Under the pieces are notes generated by a model that did not search any database, was not told the origin of the DNA, and was given only the letters and a program-made list of their open reading frames with translations. A DNA stretch of 64,000 nt, from NCBI GenBank assembly GCA_019925105.1, contig JAHGAU010000025.1, positions 806,001 through 870,000 of the forward strand, given 5' to 3'. Below, piece after piece: positions 48,919 through 61,500 of this stretch; position 1 is the stretch's first letter, and every line of letters starts with the position of its first letter. The stretch is from Niebla homalea (Eukaryota > Ascomycota > Lecanoromycetes > Lecanorales > Ramalinaceae). The position numbers were made by a program, and so were the translations under genes.

Positions 48919-50070
48919 AGTTTAAAGTTTTAACGGAAATATTTCTTTATAATTTTATATATAGAAATAAAAGGATTTTTTTTAAGAAAAAAATTATAAA
49001 TACGTATTAAAATCTTTTAATCGAATTTATTATCGAAGTTATACCGGTATTTTATTACCGTTTAAGTATTATAAATATACGTATTAATAAAAATATAAGT
49101 ATCAATAGGACTTTATACGTAATATATTTAATCCCTAATTTAAAAAAAAAAATACCGACCGGAAATACGGGTATTAAGAATATAATATATTTACGTAAAA
49201 ATAAAGATATTATTATACTTAACGATCTTTTTTAGAATTATATCGTTTTTACGTTATTATTTTTAAGAAAAGCTTAAATTTTAAGTAAAAAAACCGGTAA
49301 ATTATATAGTTAAATATTATTATTAATATAGTATTAAAATTAAAAGTTATTTTTCATATTTTTATTAATCCGTTTAAAAACTTAATATAAAACTTTATAA
49401 TATTAATATTTATAGTTTATTTTATTTAAATCTTTATATTTAGTTTCTTTTAAATAAACAATATAAATAACGGGGAGGTTTTTAATACGTTTTTTATAAT
49501 CCTTTTTTTTAATAAATTAAGTAGAATAGAAAGTATATTTTAAAATTTAAATTAACTACAAAAGTAAAGATAAATAAATATTATTAATATCCGTAAAGAA
49601 ATCGGAATTATTATTATTATTATAATTAAAAGAAAACGTATTATTTTTATAGTTATTTACGTTATCGTTATAATATTTATATTATCGTTTTTATTATTAC
49701 TTTTAATTTTAAATAAAAAAATTATAAAACGTAAGCTAGTATTAATTAGTATTTAGGGCTATAATATGAACGGTAAAAAAACAATATGATTCAGTAATAT
49801 TAAAATTAATATATAAGCCGATAAAAGAAATATAATGAGTAAAAAGCCGTAAAAGGATAAAAAGTCCTTATATATAATGGTTTTATCCCGTTTATGAAAT
49901 TTCCTTTTTAAAGATTTTTACTCTTTTAATATTAACTTTTGACTTCGACGTCATTTAAAAAAGCTTAATCGGCAAAAAAAATAAGAAAATAACCGGATAA
50001 CAGGCCGATAAAACGATTTTGGTAGCGGTAATAATAATCGTCGCTTATTTGGATCGACGTTTCTAAATAG
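48919..50070. other. X2 interior right of LINE-A
   Basis: This stretch continues X2 after LINE-A. Plus-strand frames are partly open, but no motif was recognised. A basic stretch (RPIKRF near 50002-50019) precedes the better-preserved frame at 50071. Confidence 0.4.
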
Positions 50071-50418
50071 TATCTATATAAAGGTCTTTTTTTTCGAAAC
50101 TATAACGGAACCTCGATATATAAAGTATTTCTAAAAGTAGCGGGTTTTAATAGCGTTATAGAAATAAGCGATAAAATTAACGGAACTATAATTAAAATAC
50201 GTTTTAACGTCTATAATAAGGGTAAAGTAAGTAATATAGGGTAAGTAAAATAGAAAAAGCAGTTATTGATTTATGAAAACGCGATAGACGCGATTTGTAA
50301 GATTTGTAAGCCCCCCCGGGAAAAGGTTATTCCGGGGTATACTCCAGGGCTTTTAGCCTACATAGTAGAAAAACGTCGCAAAAACACTGGAGAAGGTTTA
50401 TATAAACCACACTTTTAA
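50071..50418 (+). pseudogene. Well-preserved C-terminal coding remnant of X2, unidentified
   Basis: One plus-strand frame runs from a TAG at 50068 to a TAA at 50416-50418. It has only two internal stops (TAA 50239-50241 and TAG 50248-50250), giving open stretches of 56 and 55 codons. Both stops are one transition from Gln or Trp. Residues include YLYKGLFFRNYNGTSIYKVF at the start, then YENAIDAICKICKPPREK and GYTPGLLAYIVEKRRKN near the end, closing with LYKPHF. A Cys-x2-Cys pair is present. I do not recognise the family. GC content is higher than the surroundings, so this end of X2 was partly spared by RIP. It is most simply the C-terminus of the X2 protein. Confidence 0.5.
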
Positions 50419-50637
50419 TAAGATTATTATTAAGAACGACTCGGGTTTATTTAAGATTTAAAATCTGGTTAGAAACAGTAATACAATAAACTTTATACCG
50501 CAAATACTAAGCCAAAAAAAGGGTGGATAGCTAGATATACCCAAATATTTTTTATTTTTGAGAAATCGAGAATTTCTGAAATTTTTAATTTTCGTGACGT
50601 GTTTTCTCCTTCCTTTTTGGGACTCTTGGCAACTACG
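50419..50637. other. X2 right terminal sequence
   Basis: Non-coding, comparatively RIP-spared sequence between the coding remnant and the right end ACTACG at 50637. The minus strand begins CGTAGTTGCCAAGAGTCCC. Confidence 0.5.
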
Positions 50638-51006
50638 AAATTAAAGAGAGAAGATTATATTCTTTAACGTAATTATTTAATATTTTTATGATAATAATTT
50701 TTAAAATTCTTTTCAAAATATATAATAACGCGATCGATCGATATATTTTAATTTCCGAATAATCCGGTTTTAGTAATTTTTTAAAAATAATCGTTTTTTT
50801 TTTCAAATTTACGTAAATAATATCCAATATATAAATTTATTTAAAATAAATAAATCAAAATTTCCGTAAATAAAATAATTATTATTAATAAAAGTTTATT
50901 AAGGATTTTATTTAACTTTAACGTTTTATCCTTTTTCGGGCGGTTAATAACTTTAATTATTATTTTTTATATTATTATTCTCTAAATTATTATTTTATAA
51001 ATTATT
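50638..51006 (-). pseudogene. LINE-G ORF2 fragment between X2 and LINE-B
   Basis: Aligns block by block with LINE-F 24810-25140 (shared AATATATAATAAYRCGATCG and CTTTTTCGGGCGGTTAATA-type segments). It is therefore the continuation of LINE-G after X2. It is cut at 51006 by the tail of LINE-B. The minus-strand frame at 50633-50827 is a chance opening within it. Confidence 0.75.
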
Positions 51007-51069
51007 ATTGATTGATTGATTGATTTATACTACGGATCTAACTAAGCTAATTCCGGCGTTCCCTAATAC

Positions 51070-53450
51070 TCAGCTATTTAGCTTTATTAATAACCGTAAA
51101 AAAACCCGATATCTATAACGTTAAAAATAAAAACCGGTATTCACCTAGCCTTTACTTACGTCTTAAGGGTTAAAAGTATTTATAGCCGTTTAAAGAATAA
51201 GAATTTATTTATACGTTTTTTTAAAAAAACTTATAATACTACGACTGAATCCATTTAAGGATTACCCTTAAACCTATTACTCTTTTATTATTTTACGGGT
51301 TTATTTAATGTTAAAATTTCAAAATTCTAATTATATTATTAAATATCCTTATTAATATATATATTATTATTATTTTATTTATATAACTTTACCGACCGAT
51401 ATAATATTGCCTTTTATACCGTTTCGGTATTTATAGCCTTTTTAACCTTTTATTAAGTATAGTTTTTCCGCTGTTACTTTTTACTTTTAAGTTAACGGTA
51501 AGGTTTCTTAATTAAGTTTTTAATTACTTTATTTATTTCTTTAATTAAGCTGAATTATAATAATAAACCCGTAATTATTATAAATTTAATAGCCGCTTTA
51601 ATACCCTTTTTATTAATAAGTATTTAATAATAATCGTTAATCCTTACCCTTTTAATTAATCCTAGTTTATACTCCTTAAATAATAAATAAAAAATTAATA
51701 CGTATACGGCGTCCTATTTTTATTATTTATACTTATAATTAACGTTAATCCGGCTATTAATATATACGATAAAAAAGGAATAAATTAAGCCGTTTTTATT
51801 TATCCGGAGTTAAATTATTAATACGTTATTATTTTTTTTATAATCCCGTAACGCCGGAGATACTTATTAATAACCTTATTATTATTTAATACCGGGTACC
51901 GTCGCTTTTAAAGGATTGATTTTTTATATCTATATTAATGTTTTATTTACTTTTTTTTAATCTATAGGGTAATTATCGTTAACTTTACTTTTATAACCTT
52001 TTTCCTTTCCGCCGCTTTTATTTTAAATAAGAGTTTATATATTCTTACGTTAACTTCTTAAACGTAAATTAAATTAACCTCTTTTTTAACTTATTTTAAT
52101 TTAATTTCCGTGGGGAAAATAAATACCTTTTTTTTACGCTTTTTTATTTAAGGCCTTTTATAGTTTTAATAAATACGTTCGTTTTTTATTAATATAATTA
52201 AGTTTATATTTTTTTAAGCCTCGTTTAAACGATTATTTAATTTAAGGTTAACTTTATTAATAATATAAAAACCTTGAATTCTAATACCGGGACGGGAATC
52301 GTTTTATATACTTTATTTATTACTCTTAAGTATCGGTTTTAAACCTTTTATAGTTATTGGACGGGCTTTTTTTTATATTTAAGCGTACCTTCGGATATAT
52401 ACCAGATAATTATTACGTACGTTATTATAGGCTTTATAACCGTTTAATAAACGGTTTTAACCTTTTATAAGGTAGCTCCCTATATTAACGTTATAAGGTA
52501 AATGAGGCCTTTTTCTTATGAAATTATTTTTTTTTAAACCTTTCTTATATAATCTTTTTAATCCAGTTTCTTATTAATTTATAAATTAAGTACTTTAATA
52601 TTAGCTTCTAATTTTACCGTTATTTTATTTAAGTTTATTATAGTTATTATATTATATAGCTTTAAGCTTTTTATTATATAAATAAGCTTATACTTATACG
52701 GGGTAAAGTAAGCCTTATATATCTTTATTTATTATAAATAGATTTTATAAGTTTATTTTAACTTTAAATAATTTATATAAATAAACGTATTATAGGTTAA
52801 AAGGTAAATATCGTTAATAAAGCTTTTTATTTAAACCTTTTATTTTAACTTTATTAAATCTTTAATAAACGGGCCGTTAAAGAATAAAAATAAGACTAAG
52901 GAGATAAATAACCTTTGGGGAATCTTTATTATTATAGGCTTTATTATATTTATTTTTTATCTTAAATTAATTAATATTACTTAATTACTTAAGAAACTCT
53001 TTATTTAATTTATAAAGAAAAATAAAATCTTTTTTTTCCCGTAAATTATATAGTAATTTTTAATAATTTATTTTATTGAACGCCTTTATAATATTTAAGG
53101 AAAAAAGATTTATAATATGTTTTTTCTTATAGTTTTATATTATATATATATTATTAATTAAGCCTTTAAGAGCTATCTCCATTAATTATTTTCTTTTTAT
53201 TTTTATTTATTGATTAAAAAATAGTTTATATTCTTTTATATAATTACTTAAGATTTTTACGATTATTATTTTTAAAGTTTTTTTTAATATATAAAGGAAT
53301 ACTATAGGTTTATATAACTTTACCTTTAAGTAATTTAACTTAACCGGTTTCTTAAGAATAATTATTTTAACCTCCTTAAATTTACGGAGGTAATATCTTA
53401 TATTAAAATAAACTTAAAATAAATAAATAAAGACCTCTTTAAATAATAAC
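51070..53450 (-). pseudogene. LINE-B ORF2 remnant, reverse-transcriptase part
   Basis: Co-linear with LINE-A 43190-45590. The minus-strand block reads F-I-N-D-I-Y; the second catalytic Asp is retained and the first is Asn. It continues across LTR element 3 at 55579. RIP stops are dense. Confidence 0.8.
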
Positions 53451-53613
53451 TGTTATGTGCAACGTGCGCATGCCAAGAGCTTGTCGGGCACTAGCACCCA
53501 AAGGGGTATAGTGGCTTGGCGCGCACACTTATATTGTGTACCTTTATAGCTAGGTAGATATGCATTATACATTTTATATTTATATTTTACCTTAATACTT
53601 TTAATATTTAATA
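53451..53613 (+). repeat. 5' LTR of compact element 3
   Basis: 163 bp. The 5' ~110 bp are nearly unmutated, but the 3' end reads TTTAATA where the other copy has CCTGACA, so RIP hit the inner end of this LTR. Confidence 0.9.
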
Positions 53614-53899
53614 AATAATAATAATAACGATAGTCCTTTTATTATGCTTTTAATATAGAGTTATTCTTACCTTTGCTCTCCTATTATTTTATAGATGAGA
53701 AACGTGTGATACTCTTAATACTTACGTTAAACGAGAATCTCCAATATTTAATTATCGATCCCTTTAAACGGCTTTTAATTAATTTATTATATTAATAGCG
53801 TTATCTACGGGTAAATAAACTATACCTTAATTAAAGGAAGAATAACCTTTATCCTTAAGTAACGGTATAAAGAGGCCTTTACTCTTAAGGAATAATATA

Positions 53900-55130
53900 A
53901 AAAAAATGGAAAAAATGCTTTTATAGCTTATTAAAAATATTAAGGATTTTAAATTTAATATTTAAAAGCTAAAATATAAAATTATAAAGCTTAAAAAGAA
54001 ATATTTATTATTTAAAAACCTTGAAGAATAACGTTATCGTAATCTTTTATACTTAATAAAGCCTCCTCTTAATAATAATATTAACGTTAACCTTATTAAA
54101 AAGAAAAAAAGGATATATAAAAAACGGAAGCCAAAGTAATACGTTTTTTTATTAAAATAAGCGAATTAAACCGTTAATATATTGATGAAATAGGTTACTT
54201 TAATGGTATTATAAACGTTTATAAATTTATCGATTAACTTTAAAATATTAATATAATTAAATTATTAAAACTTATTTTTTATAATATCGTTACTTACTTT
54301 ATTACTAATAAAGATAATTTCTTAAAGGAAGCGTATAATTAATGGATCTTTAAATTAAGCAATATAACTTATAAGACGTTTATAGCTTAAAGTATTTTGG
54401 ATCCTTTTTATTTAATACTTAAAAAGAAATTTAAAACTCCGTAAAATTAATTATTAAAATAACTTATAATAATAAGGTATACTCGTAAAAACGTAATAAA
54501 TAAGAAGAATACTATAGCCTTTATAAGTAAAATAATAATATTATATTATCGGATTAATAATAATATTTAATAATTTATTTAATAATAATCTTTATAAATA
54601 ACTTTTAATCGCTTTAAAGGCCTTTTATAAAATATATTTACTCGCCTTATTAATAGCTTTAACGACTTTATTATAAACGTATATATTAGATAATTTAGTT
54701 AATATAAGTTTTTCTATAACTACGGTAAATTAAAGCTTTAATAAGGTGGATATTACGGCCTTAATAAAAATGAATTTAATCCTTTAAAATTACGTTATAT
54801 TAAGCTTTATTAAAATATTAATAAATTTAAGGTTCAGTTTAAAAATAATAATAAATATCGTTTTATTAATAATACCAGCCGTAAGGTACTCCCCGTACTT
54901 AACCCTTTAAAAATTTATTACCTCCGTTATAATAATAGCGATAATGACCTTACCCTAAAATCAAACGATAAAACTAAGTTTTTACTATAAAACGAGTATA
55001 TCGGTATATATTAGGTGGATAACTAAGTTTACCTTTATAATAAAAAGGGTAACGTATAATCCTTTTAAAACCTATATTAGAATAATATTATAATTACGGT
55101 AATAAAGAACTTAACCGGTTAAATTATAGA
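53900..55130 (+). pseudogene. gag-like remnant of compact element 3
   Basis: Partly open plus-strand frames read, for example, FIKISELNR-YIDEIGYFNG near 54158-54210 and later NTSRKVLPVLNPLKIYYLRY near 54870-54930. FFYNYGKLKL at about 54709-54738 has the layout of a CCHC zinc knuckle (YN-GK core) with Cys and His positions lost, though two of those losses are not RIP-type. No protease, reverse transcriptase or integrase blocks are present. Length and position suit a Gag; identification is tentative. Confidence 0.5.
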
Positions 55131-55410
55131 GATCACAGATTTAAGCGATTTAACTCTTATAAAATACTTAAATTTACGATTATTTCCCGGGTAAAATCGC
55201 GATAATTATTTAATTTATAATTTTTCGATTTTTTAAACTTTACTTTAATAATTAGCCTTAATACTTAATTATTATTACTTTTTTTTACTTCCTTAATATG
55301 CTCGGCGCGAGCTATATTAATTCCCTAATCCCGGAGCCGCCTTTTATAATAAGGATTTTTACCTTACCGTCGTTATAAAGGCGTAGCGGTCTTTCCTTTT
55401 ATAATGCATT

Positions 55411-55573
55411 TATTATGTATAACGTACGTATGCTAAGAGCTTGTCGGGCACTAGCACCCAAAGGGGTATAGTGGCTTGGCGCGTATACTTATATTGCGTA
55501 CCTTCATAGTTAGGTAGATATGCCTCATACATTTTATACCCACATTTTACCTCAGTACTTCCAGTACCTGACA
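55411..55573 (+). repeat. 3' LTR of compact element 3
   Basis: 163 bp. The left edge reads TATTATGTATAACGTACG where the other copy has TGTTATGTGCAACGTGCG (G to A and C to T changes), while the right edge is intact (TACCTGACA). This is the mirror image of the damage in the 5' LTR. Confidence 0.9.
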
Positions 55574-55578
55574 ATAAC

Positions 55579-57130
55579 GTTACTATAAATAAAAACTTAT
55601 TGAATATACCGTTGGGTTTAAGGGCTTTATCCTTTTTCGGTTTATTAATTGCTTTAATTATTATTTCTTAAGTTATTACTTTATTTATTATTATTAATTC
55701 GGAATATATTATACCGTTAATATTTATTAAGTTAACTTCCGGTAATAAGGGAAAGAACGCTTTTTTAAGAGCTTTAATTTTATCGTGAAAAATATTTATT
55801 ACCGTACCGTTTAGTCTTTTTAAAGGTAAAAACTTAAAGATAAATTTAAATTTTTTATTTTATTCTTTATTATATTTTATTAACTTTTAAACATTACAAA
55901 AAGAAACCGTTAAGTTATATATTATAGCCCGGAAGTACGTTTATTTAATTTTTTAAATAATTTTCTCCTTTTCTTTTTAAATTTCTTTTAACCATTAAAA
56001 TATCTCCCGGTTTTTATATTTAATAATTTATTTTATAAGTATTTTTATTTTTATAATTATTTTTATATATTTTTTATTTTAATAAATTTTAGCTTTTTAA
56101 GACGGTTTTATTATTAAGATTATAACGTTAATTATTTTATTTAAAACTTTTACTATTTACTTTATAAAACGGTTAATCTATTTTTTATTATTAAGCCGGG
56201 GAAGCTCCGTTAATTAAAATATTATTTTTACCGCCTTTATAAATATTTTAACTTCCTTAATTATTTTCTATATTTATTTAAACGGTAAAGGCGGAATTAC
56301 GTTAACGGATTAATTTAGGGTTATCTATATCGGGACGTAATTTAAACCGTATTTTAAGTCCTTTTAAGGTTTATATATTATAACTGAATTAATAATATTT
56401 TTAAGCTGAATATTAAGTTAATTATAATCTTAAATTTACGGCTTTTTTATATAATAGTTTTTTTTAATATTAATAACGTAAAATTAAACCGTATAATAAT
56501 TATTAATAATTCCTTAAATTCAGTATAATTAATTATATAACCGTCCTTATTCTATTAAACGTAATAAAAATTAAAGTCTTTTATTAAAAGGTATTTATTA
56601 AGTATAATTATAATATCCTTAAATAATAAAATTATAAAAAGTTTTTTCTTATTAATTAATAACGGATTATATATATTATAAATATTTAGATTATTTTTAA
56701 TATCCTTTTTTTATATAATTCGGAGTATATATAGGTTCTTTTAATAATAAATAATATTTTAATTATTTATATTTAGCCTTTATTAATAAAAAAGTATATC
56801 CGCGTTATTTTATTACCCTTAAAAGTTAAATAAAAACCATTTCCCGGGTTAATTAAAAAGTAAATACATAGATTATATAACGGCTTTTATATCGTTATAA
56901 TATCGATATTTTTTATTTTTTAAATTTAAATATTAATATTATAACTTTAACTATTTCCTTACGTACGTTATATTATATTAACCTTAAAAGCGTAAATATA
57001 TTAAATATTAACGTTTATTAGGTTCTTTTTATTGACTTTTATTTATATAAACGGTTTTTCTTTAAAATTAAGCGTTATTTATTTTAATTTTCTTATTACG
57101 ATAATAATCCCGGTTAAACGGCCGGCCTTA
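55579..57130 (-). pseudogene. LINE-B ORF2 remnant, endonuclease part
   Basis: Resumes LINE-B ORF2 after the LTR element and aligns with LINE-A 45590-47130. The endonuclease region lies on the minus strand, with many stops. Confidence 0.75.
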
Positions 57131-58507
57131 AAGGTCAATATCGCTATAAACTTCCTTTTTTTTACGTTATTAATTATTATTTAATAAGCTCCGTTTATAT
57201 TTTAAGATTATCTTTAATTATTTTATTGGTCTAAATTCGTACGAGTTATAACGTTAAATTTTAATTATTATCTTAATTTTTTTACGTTAAGTTTCCTTTA
57301 TTCTTATTATATATTATAAATTTTATATTAAATTATTATTATTATATACCGTATATTTTAATACGTTTTTTATTAGGCTTTTTATTATTAAGTTAACGTA
57401 TTTATACGTATTATGCCCTTCGGTATATATTATATACTTTATATTATTAAGGTATTTTATAATAATATATTTATATTTTTAATATTTAAAATATTAATAA
57501 ATATCCGCTATTTAATCTTAAGGTCTTATTAATTTAAGGGATTTACCTTTTATTATCCTTTTATTAAAAATATCGTTATATATCCTTATTAACGTTACGT
57601 TTAAGATAATTGTAATATATCTTTTTATATAACCGAAGGCGTTTAATTTTTTTATTATAAAAAGAGATTATAATTAATGATTTTTAGCCCAGGGTAAAAA
57701 ACCATATTTTCCTTCTTTATCCGCCTTAAAGTAACTTCCCTTTCCTCCTTTATAAACCTTATTAAATATATCTTATTTACTACGATAATAAAAGATTATT
57801 TTAATATTTTTATTATTTTATACCGTTTTTTTTTTACCGGTTTATCCCTTTAATTTTTCCAGTTTTTTTTCGCTTTTAATAAGGTTATATTAAGGAGGAT
57901 ATCCCCGTTTTATAATTTACGTACTGTAATAATTTATTCTATTAATAATTCTTTTATAATTTTAAACGTTTTTATTAATTATAATAAGTTCGTTTTTACC
58001 GTTATATTTTTCTTTTCCTTACTTAATAATTATATAGTTATTATTTTTATTTTCTTTAATACCGCCGTTTTCTCCCCCGCTTTTACTTTTTTTACTATTA
58101 ACGCCGGCGCCGCCTTTATAATTTTTATTATTTAGCTTATTCCCGTTTTTTTCTTTAAAGTTTCCTTTATCGTTTTTTTACTTTATATATATCCTTTTTA
58201 TCTTTTTTTATTTCCGTCCGTCGGCACTTTTATTATTGTCTTTTAAATTCTGCGTAATTTTTTAACTTCCTTAAATTTCTCTTTATATTTACGTAAAAGT
58301 CTTTTATTCCCCGTAATTTAATTTATAATATTAACTAAGTTTTTAACGTAATATCCTTTTATATAATTATAAAAAAGCCTTTTAATATTTTTACCGTTTC
58401 CTTTTTTTTTTTTATTTTTCCCCTATATATCTGGTAATTATTTTTTTTATAGCCTATTTTTATTTATTTAATATCTCCTTGTTTTTACTTAATTCTCTTT
58501 TAATTTA
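57131..58507 (-). pseudogene. LINE-B ORF1 remnant, 5' end missing
   Basis: Aligns with LINE-A ORF1 (about 47130-48525, minus). It is cut at 58507 by the LINE-C tail, so the MSTN/MATN start region would lie outside the window. Confidence 0.7.
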
Positions 58508-58579
58508 ATTGATTGATTGATTGATTTATACTACGGGTCTAGCTAAGCTAATTCCGGCGTTCCTTAATACGCGGCCCTT

Positions 58580-61500
58580 TAGCCTTACTGGTAACCGTAA
58601 AAACCTGATACTTATAACGTTAAGGCAAAAACCGGCGTCTACCAGGCCTCTACCCTCTATCCCTTAAGGTAAAGGATATTAACGGCCGTCCAGAGAGTGG
58701 CAATCTATTCGTATACTTCCTATGTTTTAACTCCCTTAAGAAAATCCGTAATATTATGACCGTATCCTTATAAAGGTTATCCTTAAACTTATTGCTTTTC
58801 CGTTCCTTTATATATCTGTATTACTTTAACCTTATATAGTACCTCTAAATATCCTTATTAATACTTATACGCTTATTATATACCCCTCTTATATTATTAT
58901 TACCGTTAACTCTTTTAAAGACTTCTGGTAAGCGTTTATTATTATATCCTTACGGCTATAGAAGATACTTTCCGGTTTATATAATTAACGTAACCGGTTT
59001 CCGCTCCTCTTTTTCTTCCTTAATTAATAACGGGCCTTCTTTATAAAGTTTTCAATAACCTTATTTATCTTTATAGCGAGGTTAAACTATAATAGTAATC
59101 CGGTGGATATTATAAACTTAGCGGCTACCCGGATATTTCGCTTTATAAATAATATTTAACGGTAATTATAAGTATTAGCTTTTACAATAAGTCTTAATTT
59201 AACCTCCGTAAATAAAAGATAAGAAATAAGGACGTATACGGTATCCTACTTCCTTTATCCGTACTTATATCTGGCGTTTATCTGACCTTCGGTATATATA
59301 ATAAATAAGAAGTAAATTAACCCGTTTTTGCCCGTCTAGAGTTAAATCGTTAATACGTTGTTATCCTTTTTTATAATATTATAACGGCGGAGATACTTAT
59401 TAATAATCTTTTTATCGTTAAAAGTTAAGTAACGATAACCTTAAGGTATAAAATCCTTATACTTCCGTTAATACTCGGTTTACTTTATTATAGCTTATAA
59501 GGTAATCGTTATAGTTTTTACTCTTTAAATCCCCTTAATCTCGGTCTTTTTTATGCTTAACGGGAGTTCATATTCGCTTAAGTTAACCTCCGGGATGCCG
59601 GTAAAATTAACCTTTTTCTTAACTTATTCTTACTTTATCTTAATAGGAAAGGAGATAAGTATTTTTAATTTATTCCCTTTAACTTTAAACTTATTAAAAG
59701 TCTAACGGATCCGCCCGTTTCTTATTATCGTAATTAAGTATATATATTTCTTTAGTTTTATTTAAGCGACTATTTAATTTAATAAAACCTCGATCGGCGG
59801 TATAAAGACCTTAAACTTTAATACCGGAATTAAGGTTACTTTATAAGTACCACTAATTACTCTTAAATACCGATTCTGGACTTTTTATAATATCTAAATA
59901 AACTTTTTCCTATATCCCGGAGTATCCTTAAGTATATATTAGATGGCTATAACGTATATTATAGCTGGCTTTATTATAGCTTAATAGATAGTCTGGGCCT
60001 TCTATAATATAGCTCCCTATATTAATACGGCGAAATAAATAAAGCCTTTTTCCTATAAAGTTATTTTCTTTTAAACTTTTTTTATATGGTCCTTTTAATC
60101 GAGCTTTTTATCTACTTAAAGATTAAGGACTTTAATACTGGTATCCGGCTTTACCGTAACTTTACTTAAGTCCATTATAACTATTATATCGTATAGCCTC
60201 GGGCTTTTAATTATATAGATAAACTTATATTTATATAATGTAAATTAAGCCCTATAAGTTCTCGCTTACCGAAGATAGACTTCGTAAGTTTATTTTAATT
60301 CTAAATAGTTCATTTATATAAAGGTACTATAGACTAAGAGGTAAACGTTATTAATAAAGCCTTTAACTTAGACCTTCTATTTTAACTTAATAAGCTTTTC
60401 GATCAAAGGACCGTTAAAGAATAAGAATAATATAAAAAAAATAGGTAATCCCTAAGGAATCCCCGTTATAACGGGCTTTATTAAGTTTATTTTTTATTTT
60501 AAGTTAATTAATATAGCTCGGTTACTTAAGAAACTCTTTATCTACTTAATTAAGAAAGATAATATCCTTTTTTTCCTTAAGTTATATAGTAATTTCTAAT
60601 AATTTACCTTATTAAAGGCATTTATAATATTAAGAAAAAGAAGACTTATAATATGCTTCTTCCCGTAACCTTATACTATATATATGTTATCGATTAATCC
60701 TTTAAGGGCTATTTCTGTTAACCTATTTCTCCTTATTCCTATTTATTGGTTAAGGAGAAGTCTATAGTTTTCTATATAGTCGCTAAGGATCTTCGTTATT
60801 ACCGTCTTTAAGGCTTTCCCCAGCGTATATAGGAATGTAATAAGTTTATAAGACTTTACCTTAAAGTAATCCGGCTTAATAAATTTCTTAAGGATAATCG
60901 TTTTTACCTCCTTAAACTTACGTAAATAATAACCGACGTCGAAGTATACTTAAAAGAGGTAAGTAAAAACCTTTTTAAACGGTAAGGCTATTATTATTAA
61001 GAATCTATTAAGAATCCTATTCGGTCCCGGGGCTTTATTTTTCTTTAATTTATTAATCGCCCCGGTTATTATATTTTATATTATTACCTTATTTATTAAT
61101 ACGGGGTTAAGGTACGTAATGCCGTTAATATCGTTTAAATTAACTTTTAATAAAGGGGGGAAAAATGCTTTTTTAAGGGCCTTAATCTTCCCGTTAAAGG
61201 TATTAATTAATATATTATTAAGTTTCTTAAAAGGCGGAAATTTAAGGATAAGCTTTAATTTCTTATTCTGTTCTTTATTATACTTTATTAACTTTTAAAT
61301 ACCATAAAATAAGACCGTTAAATTATATACCGTAAACTGAAAATATATTTACTTAACTTTCTTAATAATCCTTTCCTTTTTTTCTTAAGCAACCCTTAAT
61401 TAATTAAGTATTTTTTAATTTTTATACTTAAAAGCTTATTTAATTAACCTTTTCGCTTTTATAATCGTAATCATATACTTTTTATTTTAATAAGTTTTAA

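Larger units (their letters stand above)
38281..50637 (+). mobile_element. X2: large X-family element, candidate autonomous copy, split by LINE-A
   Basis: X2 interrupts LINE-G; LINE-G blocks resume at 50638. Without LINE-A it is about 6.6 kb. The left end CGAGGTTGGGACACCACCGA carries a perfect 6-bp stem hairpin ACCGAA-ATCCTC-TTCGGT at 38295-38312 and is shared with X1 for about 80 bp. The right end, read on the minus strand, is CGTAGTTGCC, sharing CGTAGTT with X1. About 600 bp of ~92-bp tandem repeats lie inside the left end. The interior keeps long partially open plus-strand frames, including a C-terminal stretch ending at 50418. No known transposase was recognised. A Helentron-like or TIR element with subterminal repeats are both possible. 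Confidence 0.6.
35939..51006 (-). mobile_element. LINE-G: 3' half of a LINE-F-type element, broken by X2 and LINE-B
   Basis: This minus-strand LINE has its 3' end at 35939 (TTGATTAATTGATTGATG tail, then TTATATCACGAATCTAGC). It is co-linear with LINE-F. Pieces in this window are 35939-38280 and 50638-51006; the 5' half should lie right of LINE-B/LINE-C, outside the window. The X2 junction is consistent with a duplicated target: TTAGAAAAAAA before X2 and TTAAAGAGAGA after it differ only by G/A changes. LINE-G starts directly after LINE-F's right target duplication. Confidence 0.8.
53451..55573 (+). mobile_element. Compact LTR retroelement 3
   Basis: This complete 2,123-bp element has 163-bp LTRs (53451-53613 and 55411-55573) and the identical 5-bp duplication ATAAC (53446-53450 and 55574-55578) in LINE-B. 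The LTR begins TGTTATGTGCAACG and ends TACCTGACA. The interior is 1.8 kb with a gag-like plus-strand frame and no recognisable pol, so it is non-autonomous. The sequence following the left LTR (AATAATAATAATAACGATAG) resembles the primer-site region of compact element 2, supporting plus orientation. Confidence 0.92.
51007..58507 (-). mobile_element. LINE-B: Tad-like LINE, interrupted by compact LTR element 3 and LINE-C
   Basis: This minus-strand LINE has its 3' end at 51007 (ATTGATTGATTGATTG, then TTATACTACGGATCTAAC). Pieces are 51007-53450 and 55579-58507, about 5.37 kb. The last ~0.4 kb at the 5' end should lie beyond LINE-C, outside the window. It is inserted in LINE-G. Reverse-transcriptase block F-I-N-D is at 52810-52821. 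LTR element 3 splits its ORF2 between reverse transcriptase and endonuclease. The 5' junction with LINE-C falls in ORF1. Confidence 0.88.
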
